Positions 1-7,851 of a DNA stretch of 64,000 nt are shown here, one piece after another. Source of the DNA: Collinsella sp. An7 (GTDB lineage: Bacteria; Actinomycetota; Coriobacteriia; Coriobacteriales; Coriobacteriaceae). The stretch lies in contig NZ_NFHP01000004.1 of NCBI RefSeq assembly GCF_002159335.1, forward strand, positions 62,001 through 126,000. Reading direction: 5' to 3'. Within the stretch, counting starts at the first letter, position 1; each line of letters begins with the position of its first letter. The translations under genes were made by a program, and so were the position numbers. The notes under the pieces were generated by a model. The model was not told where the DNA came from, did not search any database, and saw only the letters and a list, made by a program, of their open reading frames with translations.

Positions 1-174
1 GCGGCGACCTCCACCAACCGCGATGGCGTTGCCGTGCTGCGCTTCTTGGTGGAGATCTCCGACGCGAGCGGGCTCGATCCGCTGCTGGCCGCCATCAGCC
101 GGGTGGAGAGCGTCTACGACGCGCGCCGCCTCAAGCCGGGAGAGGGCGCGCTGCAGATGAAGAGAAGGGGGTAA
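1..174 (+). CDS. relA: RelA/SpoT-type (p)ppGpp synthetase/hydrolase, C-terminal end only
   Basis: Only the last 57 codons lie in the window; the gene starts to the left. The readable peptide FLVEISDASGLDPLLAAIS followed by RVESVYDARR has the shape of the C-terminal ACT domain of long RelA/SpoT proteins, which make and break the stringent-response alarmone (p)ppGpp in the cytoplasm. The ACT domain is regulatory, so no catalytic residue can be checked here. The stop codon is TAA at 172-174. The next gene, 370 bp downstream, is an MBL-fold hydrolase. The family call rests on a short stretch and could only be confirmed with upstream sequence. Confidence 0.7.
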   Translation, partial: AATSTNRDGVAVLRFLVEISDASGLDPLLAAISRVESVYDARRLKPGEGALQMKRRG

Positions 175-185
175 CGCGGCCCCGC

Positions 186-283
186 GGTCTCCCGTAGCAC
201 CCGATTTGGGTCCTCAATCGTCGGTCGGCGCCCTTAGGCGTCCTCCCTCCTCTTTTGGGCAACCTCGGGCACTACGGAAGGCC
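186..283 (+). repeat. REP-like family A element, copy 1
   Basis: This 98-bp unit has inverted ends (186-204 against 265-283). Its core, CCTCAATCGTCGGTCGGCG then CTCCCTCCTCTTTTGGG, is shared with units near 5016-5090 and 46777-46876 and, on the other strand, with one near 17120-17250. The unit is non-coding, and a similar but more diverged unit lies immediately after it. Confidence 0.65.
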
Positions 284-403
284 GTACCCGGCCCGCTGAG
301 GCACGCCACCTTGCCGTTCAAGATTTCGGGCATGGCCCTAAGGCCTATCCCAAAGTCTTTCGCGGCAATCTGGCGCACTTCAGCGGGCCGTATGCTGTTG
401 TCG

Positions 404-438
404 ATGGGTCAGTTGGGGACGTGTTCCATTTGACCCAT
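404..438 (+). repeat. REP-like family B palindrome, copy 1
   Basis: An imperfect palindrome begins ATGGGTCAGTTGGGGACGTG and ends TTTGACCCAT. Near-identical copies lie at 5129-5163, 23240-23273, 43445-43479 and 46890-46924. Three of the five copies lie directly downstream of a family A unit. Confidence 0.7.
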
Positions 439-545
439 TTCGGGACAATGGGGCAGGGGCTTTGTCCCGCCAGCCCCCTGCCCTCATCTACGCCCGGCTG
501 GGTACAATCGTCTCAATTGATTACGTGCATTGTTGAGGAGGCGTC

Positions 546-1223
546 ATGGCTGATAGCTTTACGCTCGATACGACCCCCTGCGGGACGGTTGAGGTTGCGT
601 ATGTGGTCAACGGTCCGATTGAGACCAACACGTACTTTGTCATCTCGGGTGACGAGGCGGTGGTGATCGACCCGGCGTGGGACGGGGAGGAGCTGGCGCG
701 TTCGTTTGCGGCGGCGCACCCCGGAGTGAGAATCCGGGCCATCGTGTGCACGCACGGTCACGCCGACCACGTGGGTGGCGTGGCGGGTCTTCGCAAGGCG
801 CTCCCCGAGATTGAGTACCTGCTTCCCGCCGAGGATGTCGCAACTGTGGAGACCAATATCGCGCGCCAGCGCACCTGGGGCATCGAGACGCCGGATCCGG
901 GTGAGCCGACCCGCTTGGTGCACGAGGGCGACGTCATCACGGTCGGGTCGGCCCGGCTGCAGGCGATTGCAACCCCAGGGCACACACCGGGCGGCATGGT
1001 GTACTTCTGCGCGATCGACCAGGGGCCCATCGCCTTTGTGGGCGACACACTCTTTCCGGGGAGCCACGGTCGCACCGACCTCGCAGGTGGCGACGAGGTT
1101 GCCATCATCCGCTCGCTCCGGCGTCTGGGGCAGCTGCTCCCGTCTGCGACCAGCTGCCTTGTGGGCCACGGCCCCTCGACCACCATCGAACGCGAGCTCG
1201 CCACGAACCCGTTTATGCGCTAG
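546..1223 (+). CDS. MBL-fold metallo-hydrolase (glyoxalase II-like)
   Basis: This is a 225-residue cytoplasmic protein of the metallo-beta-lactamase fold. The metal-binding signature THGHADHVGG is at residues 69-78 (H70, H72, D74, H75). A second histidine motif, TPGHTPGG, and a later GDTLF aspartate complete the usual two-metal site. The length and the compact layout match small glyoxalase II/YcbL-type thioesterases, but the substrate cannot be read from the sequence. The ATG at 546 follows a strong ribosome-binding site (GAGGAG), and a -10-like TACAAT lies about 40 bp upstream. It follows the relA end in the same direction, probably with its own promoter. Confidence 0.85.
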   Translation: MADSFTLDTTPCGTVEVAYVVNGPIETNTYFVISGDEAVVIDPAWDGEELARSFAAAHPGVRIRAIVCTHGHADHVGGVAGLRKALPEIEYLLPAEDVATVETNIARQRTWGIETPDPGEPTRLVHEGDVITVGSARLQAIATPGHTPGGMVYFCAIDQGPIAFVGDTLFPGSHGRTDLAGGDEVAIIRSLRRLGQLLPSATSCLVGHGPSTTIERELATNPFMR

Positions 1224-1364
1224 GGGTGGCTGCCCGAGCGGGGCGGTGCCGATGGTGCGGACACCGCACCGAAACCGGCTGCCCGCGCCCTGCTCGCACC
1301 GGAGCCGTTGGGCTCGACGTCTGCCTCCCCGCGTATCGAGCGTCTACGCCCACGGCGCGCGTGG

Positions 1365-1370
1365 TACACT
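1365..1370 (+). promoter_or_regulatory. Possible -10 box for fba
   Basis: TACACT lies 40 bp before the fba ATG and is followed by AAGAGCGT. The same TACACTAA(A)GAGCGT string is found before the ATP-grasp ligase gene (48475-48480). No convincing -35 hexamer is visible. Confidence 0.35.
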
Positions 1371-1409
1371 AAGAGCGTCATTGGGCAACCCGTCTATTGG
1401 GAGGTTTCT

Positions 1410-2276
1410 ATGCTCGTCAATGCAGCTGACATGCTCAAGAAGGCCGAGGCCGGCAAGTACGCCCTCGGTGCCTTCAACACCAACAACCTGGAGTGGACGC
1501 TCGCTATTCTCCAGGCTGCCGAGGAGGCCAAGAGCCCGCTGATCATCCAGTGCACCGCCGGTGCCGCCAAGTGGATGGGCGGCTTCAAGGTCTGCGCCGA
1601 CATGGTCAAGGCCGCCGTCGAGGCGACCGGCGTGACCGTCCCCGTTGCGCTGCACCTCGACCATGGTTCGTATGAGGACTGCTTCAAGGCTATCGATGCC
1701 GGCTTTACCTCCATCATGTACGACGGCTCCCACGAGGAGACCTTCCAGCTCAACCTCGACCGCACCAAGGAGCTCGTGGAGCTCGCCCATGCCAAGGGCC
1801 TCTCCATCGAGGCTGAGGTCGGCGGCATCGGCGGCACCGAGGACGGCGTGACCTCCTCCGGCGAGCTCGCCGATCCGGCCGAGTGCAAGCAGATCGCCGA
1901 TCTGGGCGTCGACTTCCTCGCCTGCGGCATCGGCAACATCCACGGCGTGTACCCCGAGGATTGGGCCGGCCTTTCGTTCGAGCGCCTCGGCGAGATCAAG
2001 GAGCAGGTCGGCGACCTGCCGCTCGTCCTCCATGGCGGCTCGGGCATCCCGGTGGACCAGATCCAGAAGGCCATCTCGCTCGGCGTCTCCAAGATCAACG
2101 TCAACACCGACCTCCAGCTCGTGTTTGCGGCCGCTACCCGCAAGTACGTCGAGGCGGGCAAGGATCTCGAGGGCAAGGGCTTCGACCCGCGCAAGCTCCT
2201 GAAGCCCGGTCGCGACGCCATCGTCGAGAAGACCAAGGCCCTCATGGAGGAGTTCGGCTCCGTCAACAAGGCGTAA
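1410..2276 (+). CDS. fba: Fructose-bisphosphate aldolase, class II
   Basis: This 288-residue protein is a class II, zinc-dependent fructose-1,6-bisphosphate aldolase, which in glycolysis reversibly splits fructose-1,6-bisphosphate into DHAP and glyceraldehyde-3-phosphate. Family hallmarks are GAFNTNNLEW near the N-terminus, the zinc/catalytic segment HLDHG, the EAEVGGIGG loop, HGGSGIP, and KINVNTDLQ near the C-terminal phosphate site. The reading frame stays open upstream to 1308, but the ATG at 1410 was chosen because GGGAGG lies just before it and the protein then begins as its homologues do. A hairpin terminator follows. It appears to be a single-gene unit. Confidence 0.95.
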   Translation: MLVNAADMLKKAEAGKYALGAFNTNNLEWTLAILQAAEEAKSPLIIQCTAGAAKWMGGFKVCADMVKAAVEATGVTVPVALHLDHGSYEDCFKAIDAGFTSIMYDGSHEETFQLNLDRTKELVELAHAKGLSIEAEVGGIGGTEDGVTSSGELADPAECKQIADLGVDFLACGIGNIHGVYPEDWAGLSFERLGEIKEQVGDLPLVLHGGSGIPVDQIQKAISLGVSKINVNTDLQLVFAAATRKYVEAGKDLEGKGFDPRKLLKPGRDAIVEKTKALMEEFGSVNKA

Positions 2277-2309
2277 GTGCCACAGCGTGAGCAGCTTTTG
2301 AGCTTGGGC

Positions 2310-2341
2310 GAGGCCCGGCTTCCGCATGGGAGCCGGGCCTC
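2310..2341 (+). terminator. Hairpin terminator after fba
   Basis: The stem GAGGCCCGGCT / AGCCGGGCCTC encloses a TCCGCATGGG loop, 33 bp after the fba stop. The T-tract is weak, so the hairpin itself is clear but its termination efficiency is uncertain. Confidence 0.7.
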
Positions 2342-2667
2342 GTTGCGTCTGAGGGCTGCGTAGACCGCCACGCGCGGAAATACCTCTGCAGTTTGTCAAA
2401 CGATGGGGCCGAGACGCCGTTTTGTTTGAAACGGTGCAGCAGAATTGCGCTGGGCGCCGGAATTCTGCTGCAACTTGTCAAACAAGTGCCGGGAAAGCGG
2501 GTGCGGTTTGACGAACTGCTGTGGAGTGCGGCGAGACCTGGGATTCAGTGGCGGTTGGTCAATCGGGCGCGCCGCTCGCGCGGTCGTAACGGTTCCGACG
2601 CCATTCGATCGACGCGGTGCGGTCGTCTGTCGCCCGGGTGGGGCAGTTGTGGTACCATGGCTCGTGC
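2342..2667. other. Intergenic region with nested inverted repeats upstream of tRNA-Leu
   Basis: No gene is visible. The region contains a perfect 11-bp inverted repeat, GCAGCAGAATT (2436-2446) with AATTCTGCTGC (2461-2471). It sits inside a wider patchwork of GTTTGTCAAAC/GTTTGACGAAC strings from about 2388 to 2520. A -10-like TACCAT at 2653-2658 may serve the tRNA gene. Confidence 0.5.
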
Positions 2668-2753
2668 GCCTGAGTGGCGGAACGGCAGACGCAGGGGACT
2701 CAAAATCCTCCGGTGGTGACACCGTGAGAGTTCGAATCTCTCCTCAGGCACCA
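2668..2753 (+). tRNA. tRNA-Leu (anticodon CAA)
   Basis: This is an 86-nt class II tRNA with a long variable arm. The acceptor stem pairs GCCTGAG (2668-2674) with CTCAGGC (2743-2749), followed by discriminator A and an encoded CCA (2751-2753). The D arm contains GGCGGAACGGCAGACGC, typical of leucine tRNAs. The anticodon loop CTCAAAA gives CAA, which reads UUG. The T arm carries GTTCGAATC. Confidence 0.95.
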
Positions 2754-2763
2754 ATGCGCATCT

Positions 2764-2786
2764 AAGGGTCCCTCGGGACCCTTTTT
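2764..2786 (+). terminator. Terminator after tRNA-Leu
   Basis: The stem AAGGGTCCC/GGGACCCTT with a short TC loop is followed directly by TTT. It starts 11 bp after the tRNA end. Confidence 0.85.
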
Positions 2787-2869
2787 GCGTTGTGGAGATG
2801 GTTCCCGGTGCCTGCGCGCCTGTGTGCTACGGGCTATTTGCCGCGCGCCGGCATCCCTGTTCTCAGCCC

Positions 2870-3784
2870 CTATGCCAGCGGCGAGTACTCGTCGATGATG
2901 ATGTCGAGGCACTGCGGCAGCACGCGTGCGCCAAAGACCCCCGTGTTGCTGGAGATGAGCTCGCCGTCAAACTGCATGCCGAGCGAGGGGGTACAGGTCA
3001 CCTTGACCTCGCGGGCCTGGATCATCTTGAACTGCGGACGTCCGAGCCCCTTGCCCGCCGGGTCGATGACCGCGGCGAGTGCCGTGGGCAGCAGCTGCAC
3101 GAGCCCTACCGGTTCGATAACCGCGATGTCGAGCAGGCCGTCGTTCATGCGGCAGTCGGGGAAGAGGTTGATGCCGTTTTGGATGACGGCGGTGTTGCCC
3201 AGCATACACGAGATGCCGTCGAGCTCGTCCACCTTGCCGTCGTGCTCGATGGTAAAGTGAGCCACATCGGGCTCGAGGGTAGAGAGCGCCGAGAGAAAGT
3301 AGGCCACCTCGCCCATGTCCTTCTTGGCAGGGGCGGCCTTCTCCATGATGGTGGCGTCAAACCCCGATCCGGCGATGATGGTGAATCCGTGGCGCTCGAT
3401 GGCGCCGGAGTCGTTCTTCCAGAATAGCTCGCCCATATCGACCTTGGCGGTGCGCCCGGCGCGGCACGCGGCGGCAAGGGCGGCGATCTCGGTGCCGTTG
3501 CCGATGTTATTAAAGAAGAGGTTGGCCGTGCCCGAGGGAAAGACCAGCGTGGGGACGTGCGTGTCGCGCAGGCAGTCGAGCACGTTGGAGATGGTGCCGT
3601 CGCCGCCCGAGACCACCACGCGGTCAAAGCTGCGCGCGTCGGCCGTGGCATCGGCGGGCTCCGTCCCGCCACCGATGAAGCGCATCACCACTTCGTCGCC
3701 CGCCCGGACGAGCGCGTGCTCAAAGGCGAAGATCTCGTCGGAGCGCGGTCCCGAGGCGAGGTTGTGGATGATGAGGCAACGCAT
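2870..3784 (-). CDS. Diacylglycerol/lipid kinase family protein (DagK/YegS type)
   Basis: This 304-residue cytoplasmic protein belongs to the diacylglycerol/sphingosine kinase-like catalytic superfamily, which phosphorylates a lipid hydroxyl with ATP. It opens with MRCLIIHNLASGPRS, the usual first strand and nucleotide-loop region. The signature VVSGGDGTISNVLD and the next conserved block FPSGTANLFFNNIG follow. The C-terminal half has the expected beta-sandwich features (INLFPDCRMNDGLLDI). The start at 3784 was picked because it begins at the first strand; a longer frame upstream has no homology feel. It diverges from rnd across 91 bp that must hold both promoters. The lipid substrate is not evident. 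Confidence 0.85.
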   Translation of the reverse strand: MRCLIIHNLASGPRSDEIFAFEHALVRAGDEVVMRFIGGGTEPADATADARSFDRVVVSGGDGTISNVLDCLRDTHVPTLVFPSGTANLFFNNIGNGTEIAALAAACRAGRTAKVDMGELFWKNDSGAIERHGFTIIAGSGFDATIMEKAAPAKKDMGEVAYFLSALSTLEPDVAHFTIEHDGKVDELDGISCMLGNTAVIQNGINLFPDCRMNDGLLDIAVIEPVGLVQLLPTALAAVIDPAGKGLGRPQFKMIQAREVKVTCTPSLGMQFDGELISSNTGVFGARVLPQCLDIIIDEYSPLA

Positions 3785-3875
3785 GCAGGTTCTTCCGTTC
3801 TGGGCTAAAGCGCGTATAGTTACATTGTCGTATCCTACCCCCGCGCCCGTGGGGGATATCAAGGCACGGGAGAGC

Positions 3876-5012
3876 ATGATTATATCCACAGAGAGCGAAC
3901 TCGCCGAATTCTGCGCGCGCGCCGCGAGCTTTGATGCGGTCGCCGTCGACACGGAGTTTCTGCGCGAGCGGACATTCCATCCGCGCCTGTGCCTGATCCA
4001 GGTGGGGACGCCCGAGGAGTCGGTGGCGATCGATCCACTGGCGCTCAAGGGGCACCTGGACCCCTTGGCCGCGCTCCTCACCGACCAGTCCACCATCAAG
4101 GTCTTCCACGCCTGCACGCAGGACATGGAGGTCATCCTCCACGCGCTCGGGGTGCTGCCCGAGCCCATCTTTGACACGCAGGTAGCCGCCGCCTTTTTGG
4201 GCGAGCGCCTGCAGGTGGCCTACAACGGGGTGGTGCAGGCGTTCTGCGGGGTGACGCTCCCTAAGACCGAGTCGCTCACCGACTGGTCGCGCCGGCCGCT
4301 CACCGCAGAGCAGCTCGAGTACGCCCTCGATGACGTGCGCTACCTCATCCGAGCCTACGCGGTGATGCGCGAGCGCTTGGAGGCGGAGGGGCGTCTGTGG
4401 TGGGTGCTCGACGAGCTGCGCCCCCTGGTCGAGCGCTCGCATTACGAGATCGACCGTCGGCAAGCCTACAAGCGGGTGAAGCGCGTGAACTCGTGCACGC
4501 GCAAGCAGATGGCGATCGCCCGCGAGCTCGCCGCGTGGCGCGAGGGACGGGCCGAGAAGCTCGACATTCCGCGCAAATGGGTCATGTCGGACGAAGTGCT
4601 CGTGGCGCTCGTAAAGCGCGCTCCCCATACGGTGGAGGATGTGCGGGGCGTGCGCGGGACCGAGCAGCTCTCTGAGGGCGATGTGGCGGCGATTCTGGTT
4701 GCCGTGGACCGCGGGCGCCGCTGCCCGCCCGACCGCCTGCCGCCCGCGCAGCACGCGCGCAAGGCGCCTTCGGGCGAGCTCGAGAGCGTGGTGGACCTTA
4801 TGTACGCGCTGCTGCGGCTTGTGGCGGAGCGCGCCGGCGTGGCAACGGCGATGATCGCCTCGCGCGACGACCTGGTGGACTACGTGGACCATCCCGAGCG
4901 GAGCCGCCTGCGCGAAGGGTGGCGCTTTGAGCTGGTGGGCACGCGTCTGGACGACCTGCTCGCCGGGCGGATGGGACTGACGGTCAAAGACCGCCGAATT
5001 GAGCTCCTCTAG
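3876..5012 (+). CDS. rnd: Ribonuclease D
   Basis: This 378-residue 3'-5' exoribonuclease is of the DEDDy type and trims the 3' ends of tRNA precursors and other small RNAs. The exonuclease domain shows ExoI VDTEFLRERTFHPRLCLIQV (D25, E27), ExoII FHACTQDMEVI, and an ExoIII region with LEYALDDVRYLIRAY. An HRDC domain follows at about residues 210-290 (CTRKQMAIARELAAWRE then KWVMSDEVLVALVKRAP). A second, less conserved helical part completes the length normal for Rnd. The ATG at 3876 gives the expected N-terminus (MIISTESELAEFC). It is transcribed divergently from the lipid kinase gene. Confidence 0.9.
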   Translation: MIISTESELAEFCARAASFDAVAVDTEFLRERTFHPRLCLIQVGTPEESVAIDPLALKGHLDPLAALLTDQSTIKVFHACTQDMEVILHALGVLPEPIFDTQVAAAFLGERLQVAYNGVVQAFCGVTLPKTESLTDWSRRPLTAEQLEYALDDVRYLIRAYAVMRERLEAEGRLWWVLDELRPLVERSHYEIDRRQAYKRVKRVNSCTRKQMAIARELAAWREGRAEKLDIPRKWVMSDEVLVALVKRAPHTVEDVRGVRGTEQLSEGDVAAILVAVDRGRRCPPDRLPPAQHARKAPSGELESVVDLMYALLRLVAERAGVATAMIASRDDLVDYVDHPERSRLREGWRFELVGTRLDDLLAGRMGLTVKDRRIELL

Positions 5013-5015
5013 GCC

Positions 5016-5095
5016 GGCCTCCCGTAGCACCCGATCTTGGCCCTCAATCGTCGGTCGGCGCACGCAAGGCGTCCTCCCTCCTCTTTCAGGCCGAT
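5016..5095 (+). repeat. REP-like family A element, copy 2 (right arm degraded)
   Basis: It begins GGCCTCCCGTAGCACCCGA and contains the shared core CCCTCAATCGTCGGTCGGCG and CTCCCTCCTCTTTC. The expected closing arm is not recognisable, so this copy looks truncated or diverged. Confidence 0.55.
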
Positions 5096-5128
5096 CTGGC
5101 GCACCTCGATGGGCAGGGTTCGTTGTCG

Positions 5129-5163
5129 ATGGGTCATTTGGGGACGTGTTCCGTTTGACCCAT
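5129..5163 (+). repeat. REP-like family B palindrome, copy 2
   Basis: It runs from ATGGGTCATTTGGGGACGTG to TTTGACCCAT and is preceded by TGTTGTCG, as in the copy at 404-438. It ends 3 bp before the long palindrome at 5167. Confidence 0.7.
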
Positions 5164-5166
5164 TTT

Positions 5167-5226
5167 TGTGACAGTGGGGGCAGGTTATGTTGTCACGTGA
5201 CAACATAACCTGCCCCCACTGTCACA
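5167..5226. repeat. 60-bp perfect palindrome with no loop
   Basis: The left arm, 5167-5196, begins TGTGACAGTGGGGGCAGG. The right arm, 5197-5226, is its exact reverse complement, with no spacer and no mismatch. It is non-coding and lies between a family B repeat and xseA. Confidence 0.95.
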
Positions 5227-5319
5227 TTTTGAAGCGGTTCTCAGATTCTCATCAAAACCTTGTCCGCACGGGACGCTAGACTGGTTTCAATTGACATGAG
5301 CGATGGAGACGAGGAGCAC

Positions 5320-6819
5320 ATGAGCGGTTGGAATCTAACGGGAATCTCGGCCGCGCCGTGGGAGCACCCCGGCGCCGCCCCCAGTGCGGGCGCCGCAGCC
5401 GAGGACGACCCCAACATCCTCTCGGTTACCCAGGCGGTCAAGCTCGCGGGCGCCACGCTCGACGAGCTCCCGCCCATCACGGTGCTCGGCGAGGTATCGG
5501 GCTTTCGCGGGCCGTACGGGGCACGCGGGCACTGCTACTTTCAGATTAAGGACGAGTCGAGTTCGCTCGAGTGCATCATCTGGGGAGGCGTTTACAAGGC
5601 GAGCCCCTACGAGCTCAAAAACGGCCTCAAGATGCGCTTTACCGGCAAGTTTGAGGTCTACGCCCGTACGGGCAAGATGAGTTTTACCATCTCGCGCTTT
5701 GAGCCGGTGGGGGAGGGCCTGCTCCGCCAGCAGGTGGCGGCCCTTGCCGAGAAGCTCCGTCGCGAGGGTCTTATGGACGAGGCGCGCAAGCGCCCCATCC
5801 CGGCCTTCTGCACGCGCGTGGCGGTGGTAACCTCGCTCTCGGGTGCCGTTATCGACGACGTCAAACGCACGCTCCGGCGCCGGAACCCCCTTGTTGAGCT
5901 TATCTGCGTCGGGTCGCGCGTGCAGGGCGAGGGTGCCGAGGCGGAGCTTATCGAGGCTCTGGGAAGGGCCGCCGCGATTGAGCCCGCGCCCGATTGCATT
6001 CTGCTCGTGCGCGGCGGCGGCTCCTTTGAGGACCTCATGACCTTTAACGACGAGGCGCTCGCCCGCGCTGTGGCCGCCTCGCCCGTTCCCGTGGTGACGG
6101 GCATCGGCCACGAGCCCGATACCTCGATCTGCGACATGGTGAGCGACCGCCGCTGCTCCACGCCCACGGCGGCGGCGGAGTCGGTGGCCCCGGCAGCAAC
6201 GGAGCTTGCCGAGCTCCTTCGCACGCGCGAGCATCGGCTTGCCACTGCGATGGCGAGCGCCACGGGTGAGGCGGCATCCGAGCTTGCCCGCGCATCTGAG
6301 CGGGCGACCCACGCGATCGAGGCCCGGCTCTCGCGCGAGGCCCTCGCGCTCCGTGTGCTAGCCGAGCGGCCCTGCCTGCGTCGTCCCGACGAGACGGTGC
6401 TCAGGCGCGCCTCCGAGCTCGAGCAGAGCGCCGACCGGCTCGAGGCTGCCATGGCGCGCGGGCAGGAGCGGCTGCGGTCCTCGCTCGAGCGGCTGCTCGT
6501 GCGCTTCCCTGCGGGGGAGAGCCTGCTTGCCACGCCCCGGGCCGACCTTGCCCGTGCGAGTGAGCGGCTGGTGCGGGCCGGCCGGGGCGTCTGCGACGCG
6601 CGCAGCTCCGAGCTGGCGCGCCAGGCGGCATCGCTCGATGCGCTCTCGCCGCTCAAGGTTCTCGCGCGCGGCTACGCCATCGCCTACGACGGAGAGGGGG
6701 TCGCCACGAGCGCGGGCTCCTTTGCGCCGGGCGACGCGCTCCGGGTGCGCTTTGCCGACGGCGAGGTGTCGGGAACGGTCTCGGCAGTAGCCCCCGCAGC
6801 GGCAAGTGCGGGCGCGTAG
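5320..6819 (+). CDS. xseA: Exodeoxyribonuclease VII large subunit
   Basis: This 499-residue protein is the catalytic and DNA-binding subunit of exonuclease VII, which degrades single-stranded DNA from both ends together with XseB. The N-terminal OB-fold is visible (LGEVSGFRG, GHCYFQIKDE, then ECIIWGG) at about residues 60-115. The catalytic block LVRGGGSFEDLMTFNDEALA, the following GIGHEPDTSICDMVSDRR and the long coiled-coil C-terminal half are typical. The ATG at 5320 was chosen for the GAGGAG just upstream; an in-frame ATG at 5296 and a TTG at 5260 are alternatives. The N-terminal 40 residues are Ala/Pro-rich and probably disordered. xseB follows 114 bp downstream. Confidence 0.92.
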   Translation: MSGWNLTGISAAPWEHPGAAPSAGAAAEDDPNILSVTQAVKLAGATLDELPPITVLGEVSGFRGPYGARGHCYFQIKDESSSLECIIWGGVYKASPYELKNGLKMRFTGKFEVYARTGKMSFTISRFEPVGEGLLRQQVAALAEKLRREGLMDEARKRPIPAFCTRVAVVTSLSGAVIDDVKRTLRRRNPLVELICVGSRVQGEGAEAELIEALGRAAAIEPAPDCILLVRGGGSFEDLMTFNDEALARAVAASPVPVVTGIGHEPDTSICDMVSDRRCSTPTAAAESVAPAATELAELLRTREHRLATAMASATGEAASELARASERATHAIEARLSREALALRVLAERPCLRRPDETVLRRASELEQSADRLEAAMARGQERLRSSLERLLVRFPAGESLLATPRADLARASERLVRAGRGVCDARSSELARQAASLDALSPLKVLARGYAIAYDGEGVATSAGSFAPGDALRVRFADGEVSGTVSAVAPAAASAGA

Positions 6820-6933
6820 TCCCGCGGCGACCCGCAAGCGCTCCGCCTCTGGGGGGCGGAGCCAGCGCCCGAGGCGCGCGGACCACATACAGGTAACAAC
6901 GGGCCACGCGGCCCGAGGACAGAAAGGACGAAC

Positions 6934-7197
6934 ATGGCTGACACCAAGATCGAGGACCTCAGCTACAAGGAGGCCTCCCAGGAGCTTGAGCGCATCATCC
7001 GCGCGCTGGAGTCGGGCGACATGGAGCTCGAGCAGTCGCTCGAGAGCTACACGCGCGGCGTGGCGCTCGTCAAGAGCCTGCGCGAGCGGCTCGACAACGC
7101 CGAACAGCAGGTCAAGATCCTCGTAAAGGATATGGACGGCTCGGACACGCTCGTGGCGGGCGAGGCCGCCTCGACCGATGACGCGCTCAGCATCTAA
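6934..7197 (+). CDS. xseB: Exodeoxyribonuclease VII small subunit
   Basis: This 87-residue helical protein is the small subunit that binds the C-terminal region of XseA. The family signature is clear: DLSYKEASQELERIIRALE, then GDMELEQSLESYTRGVALV. The ribosome-binding site AAAGGA sits at the right distance from the ATG. It follows xseA in the same direction, and HIT-family hinT starts only 27 bp later, so the three genes are probably one operon. Confidence 0.93.
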   Translation: MADTKIEDLSYKEASQELERIIRALESGDMELEQSLESYTRGVALVKSLRERLDNAEQQVKILVKDMDGSDTLVAGEAASTDDALSI

Positions 7198-7224
7198 CCC
7201 AGGTACCGACCGAAAGGACCCATC

Positions 7225-7560
7225 ATGGCCGACTGCATCTTCTGCAAGCTCGCGAACCACGAGATTCCCACCACCATTGTTTACGAGGATGACCTGGTGG
7301 CCGCCTTTGACGACGCCAATCCGCAGGCTCCGGTGCACACGCTCGTGGTGCCCAAGGGGCATTACGAGAACATCGTGGACGGTGTGCCGGGCGAGGTGCT
7401 CGAGCACATGGCTCTCGCCGTTAAGAAGGTGGCCGAGGCCAAGGGCCTCACCGACGGCTTCCGCGTGATCGCCAACACCGGTGCGGCGGCGGGCCAGACG
7501 GTCATGCACCTGCACTGGCATGTGCTTGGCGGTACGGACCTGGGCGAGAACCTGGTATAG
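7225..7560 (+). CDS. HIT-family nucleotide hydrolase (HinT-like)
   Basis: This 111-residue protein of the histidine-triad superfamily hydrolyses nucleoside phosphoramidates or similar AMP/GMP-linked substrates. It begins MADCIFCKLANHEIP, the usual zinc-type start of bacterial HinT (two cysteines). It carries the catalytic triad HLHWHVLGG near the C-terminus. The length is normal for the family. AAAGGA lies before the ATG. It is linked to xseA-xseB by short spacing. Confidence 0.92.
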   Translation: MADCIFCKLANHEIPTTIVYEDDLVAAFDDANPQAPVHTLVVPKGHYENIVDGVPGEVLEHMALAVKKVAEAKGLTDGFRVIANTGAAAGQTVMHLHWHVLGGTDLGENLV

Positions 7561-7792
7561 GCAGCCCGGGCAGGACGGCGGAAGCGGGCTGCTCGACCAA
7601 CCGCGGACAAGGGAATGAAATCTGCGGGGAGCACGGCACCCCTGGGAAGCTTTGGGCGCAAGGGGCTAGGCCGCGCGGCATTTCTTCCCTGACGTGCCTA
7701 AGCGGATCGTACCGTACGCAGGGGGGTCAGCCGATCCCCCAAACCGCTGCCGGCACGCCCTTCCGCACGACACCCCGCCGCGCATTTGGCGG

Positions 7793-7798
7793 TATCAT
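7793..7798 (+). promoter_or_regulatory. Possible -10 box for the first acetate kinase gene
   Basis: TATCAT lies 54 bp before the ATG at 7852, in otherwise GC-rich DNA. No good -35 hexamer is visible at 17 bp. Confidence 0.35.
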
Positions 7799-7851
7799 AG
7801 GGGGACCGATTGGTCCTGTGGCGCCACGTGCGCCCCAAGAGAGGGAGACTC

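Larger units (their letters stand above)
175..545. other. Intergenic region with three REP-like inverted-repeat units and a promoter
   Basis: No gene is seen. The space holds two adjacent units built on the same plan. The first is at 186-283, with 19-nt terminal inverted arms that begin GGTCTCCCGTAGCACCCGA. The second is at about 289-392, with arms around CGGCCCGCTGA. A short imperfect palindrome follows at 404-438 and contains TTGGGGACGTGTTC. Related copies recur elsewhere in the window. A -10-like TACAAT at 503-508 probably starts transcription of the MBL-hydrolase gene. Confidence 0.6.
5013..5319. other. Intergenic region holding REP-like units and a 60-bp perfect palindrome
   Basis: Between rnd and xseA lie family A copy 2 (about 5016-5095, right arm eroded), family B copy 2 (5129-5163) and a 60-bp perfect palindrome (5167-5226). 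The last 90 bp presumably carry the xseA promoter. No gene is seen. Confidence 0.6.
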
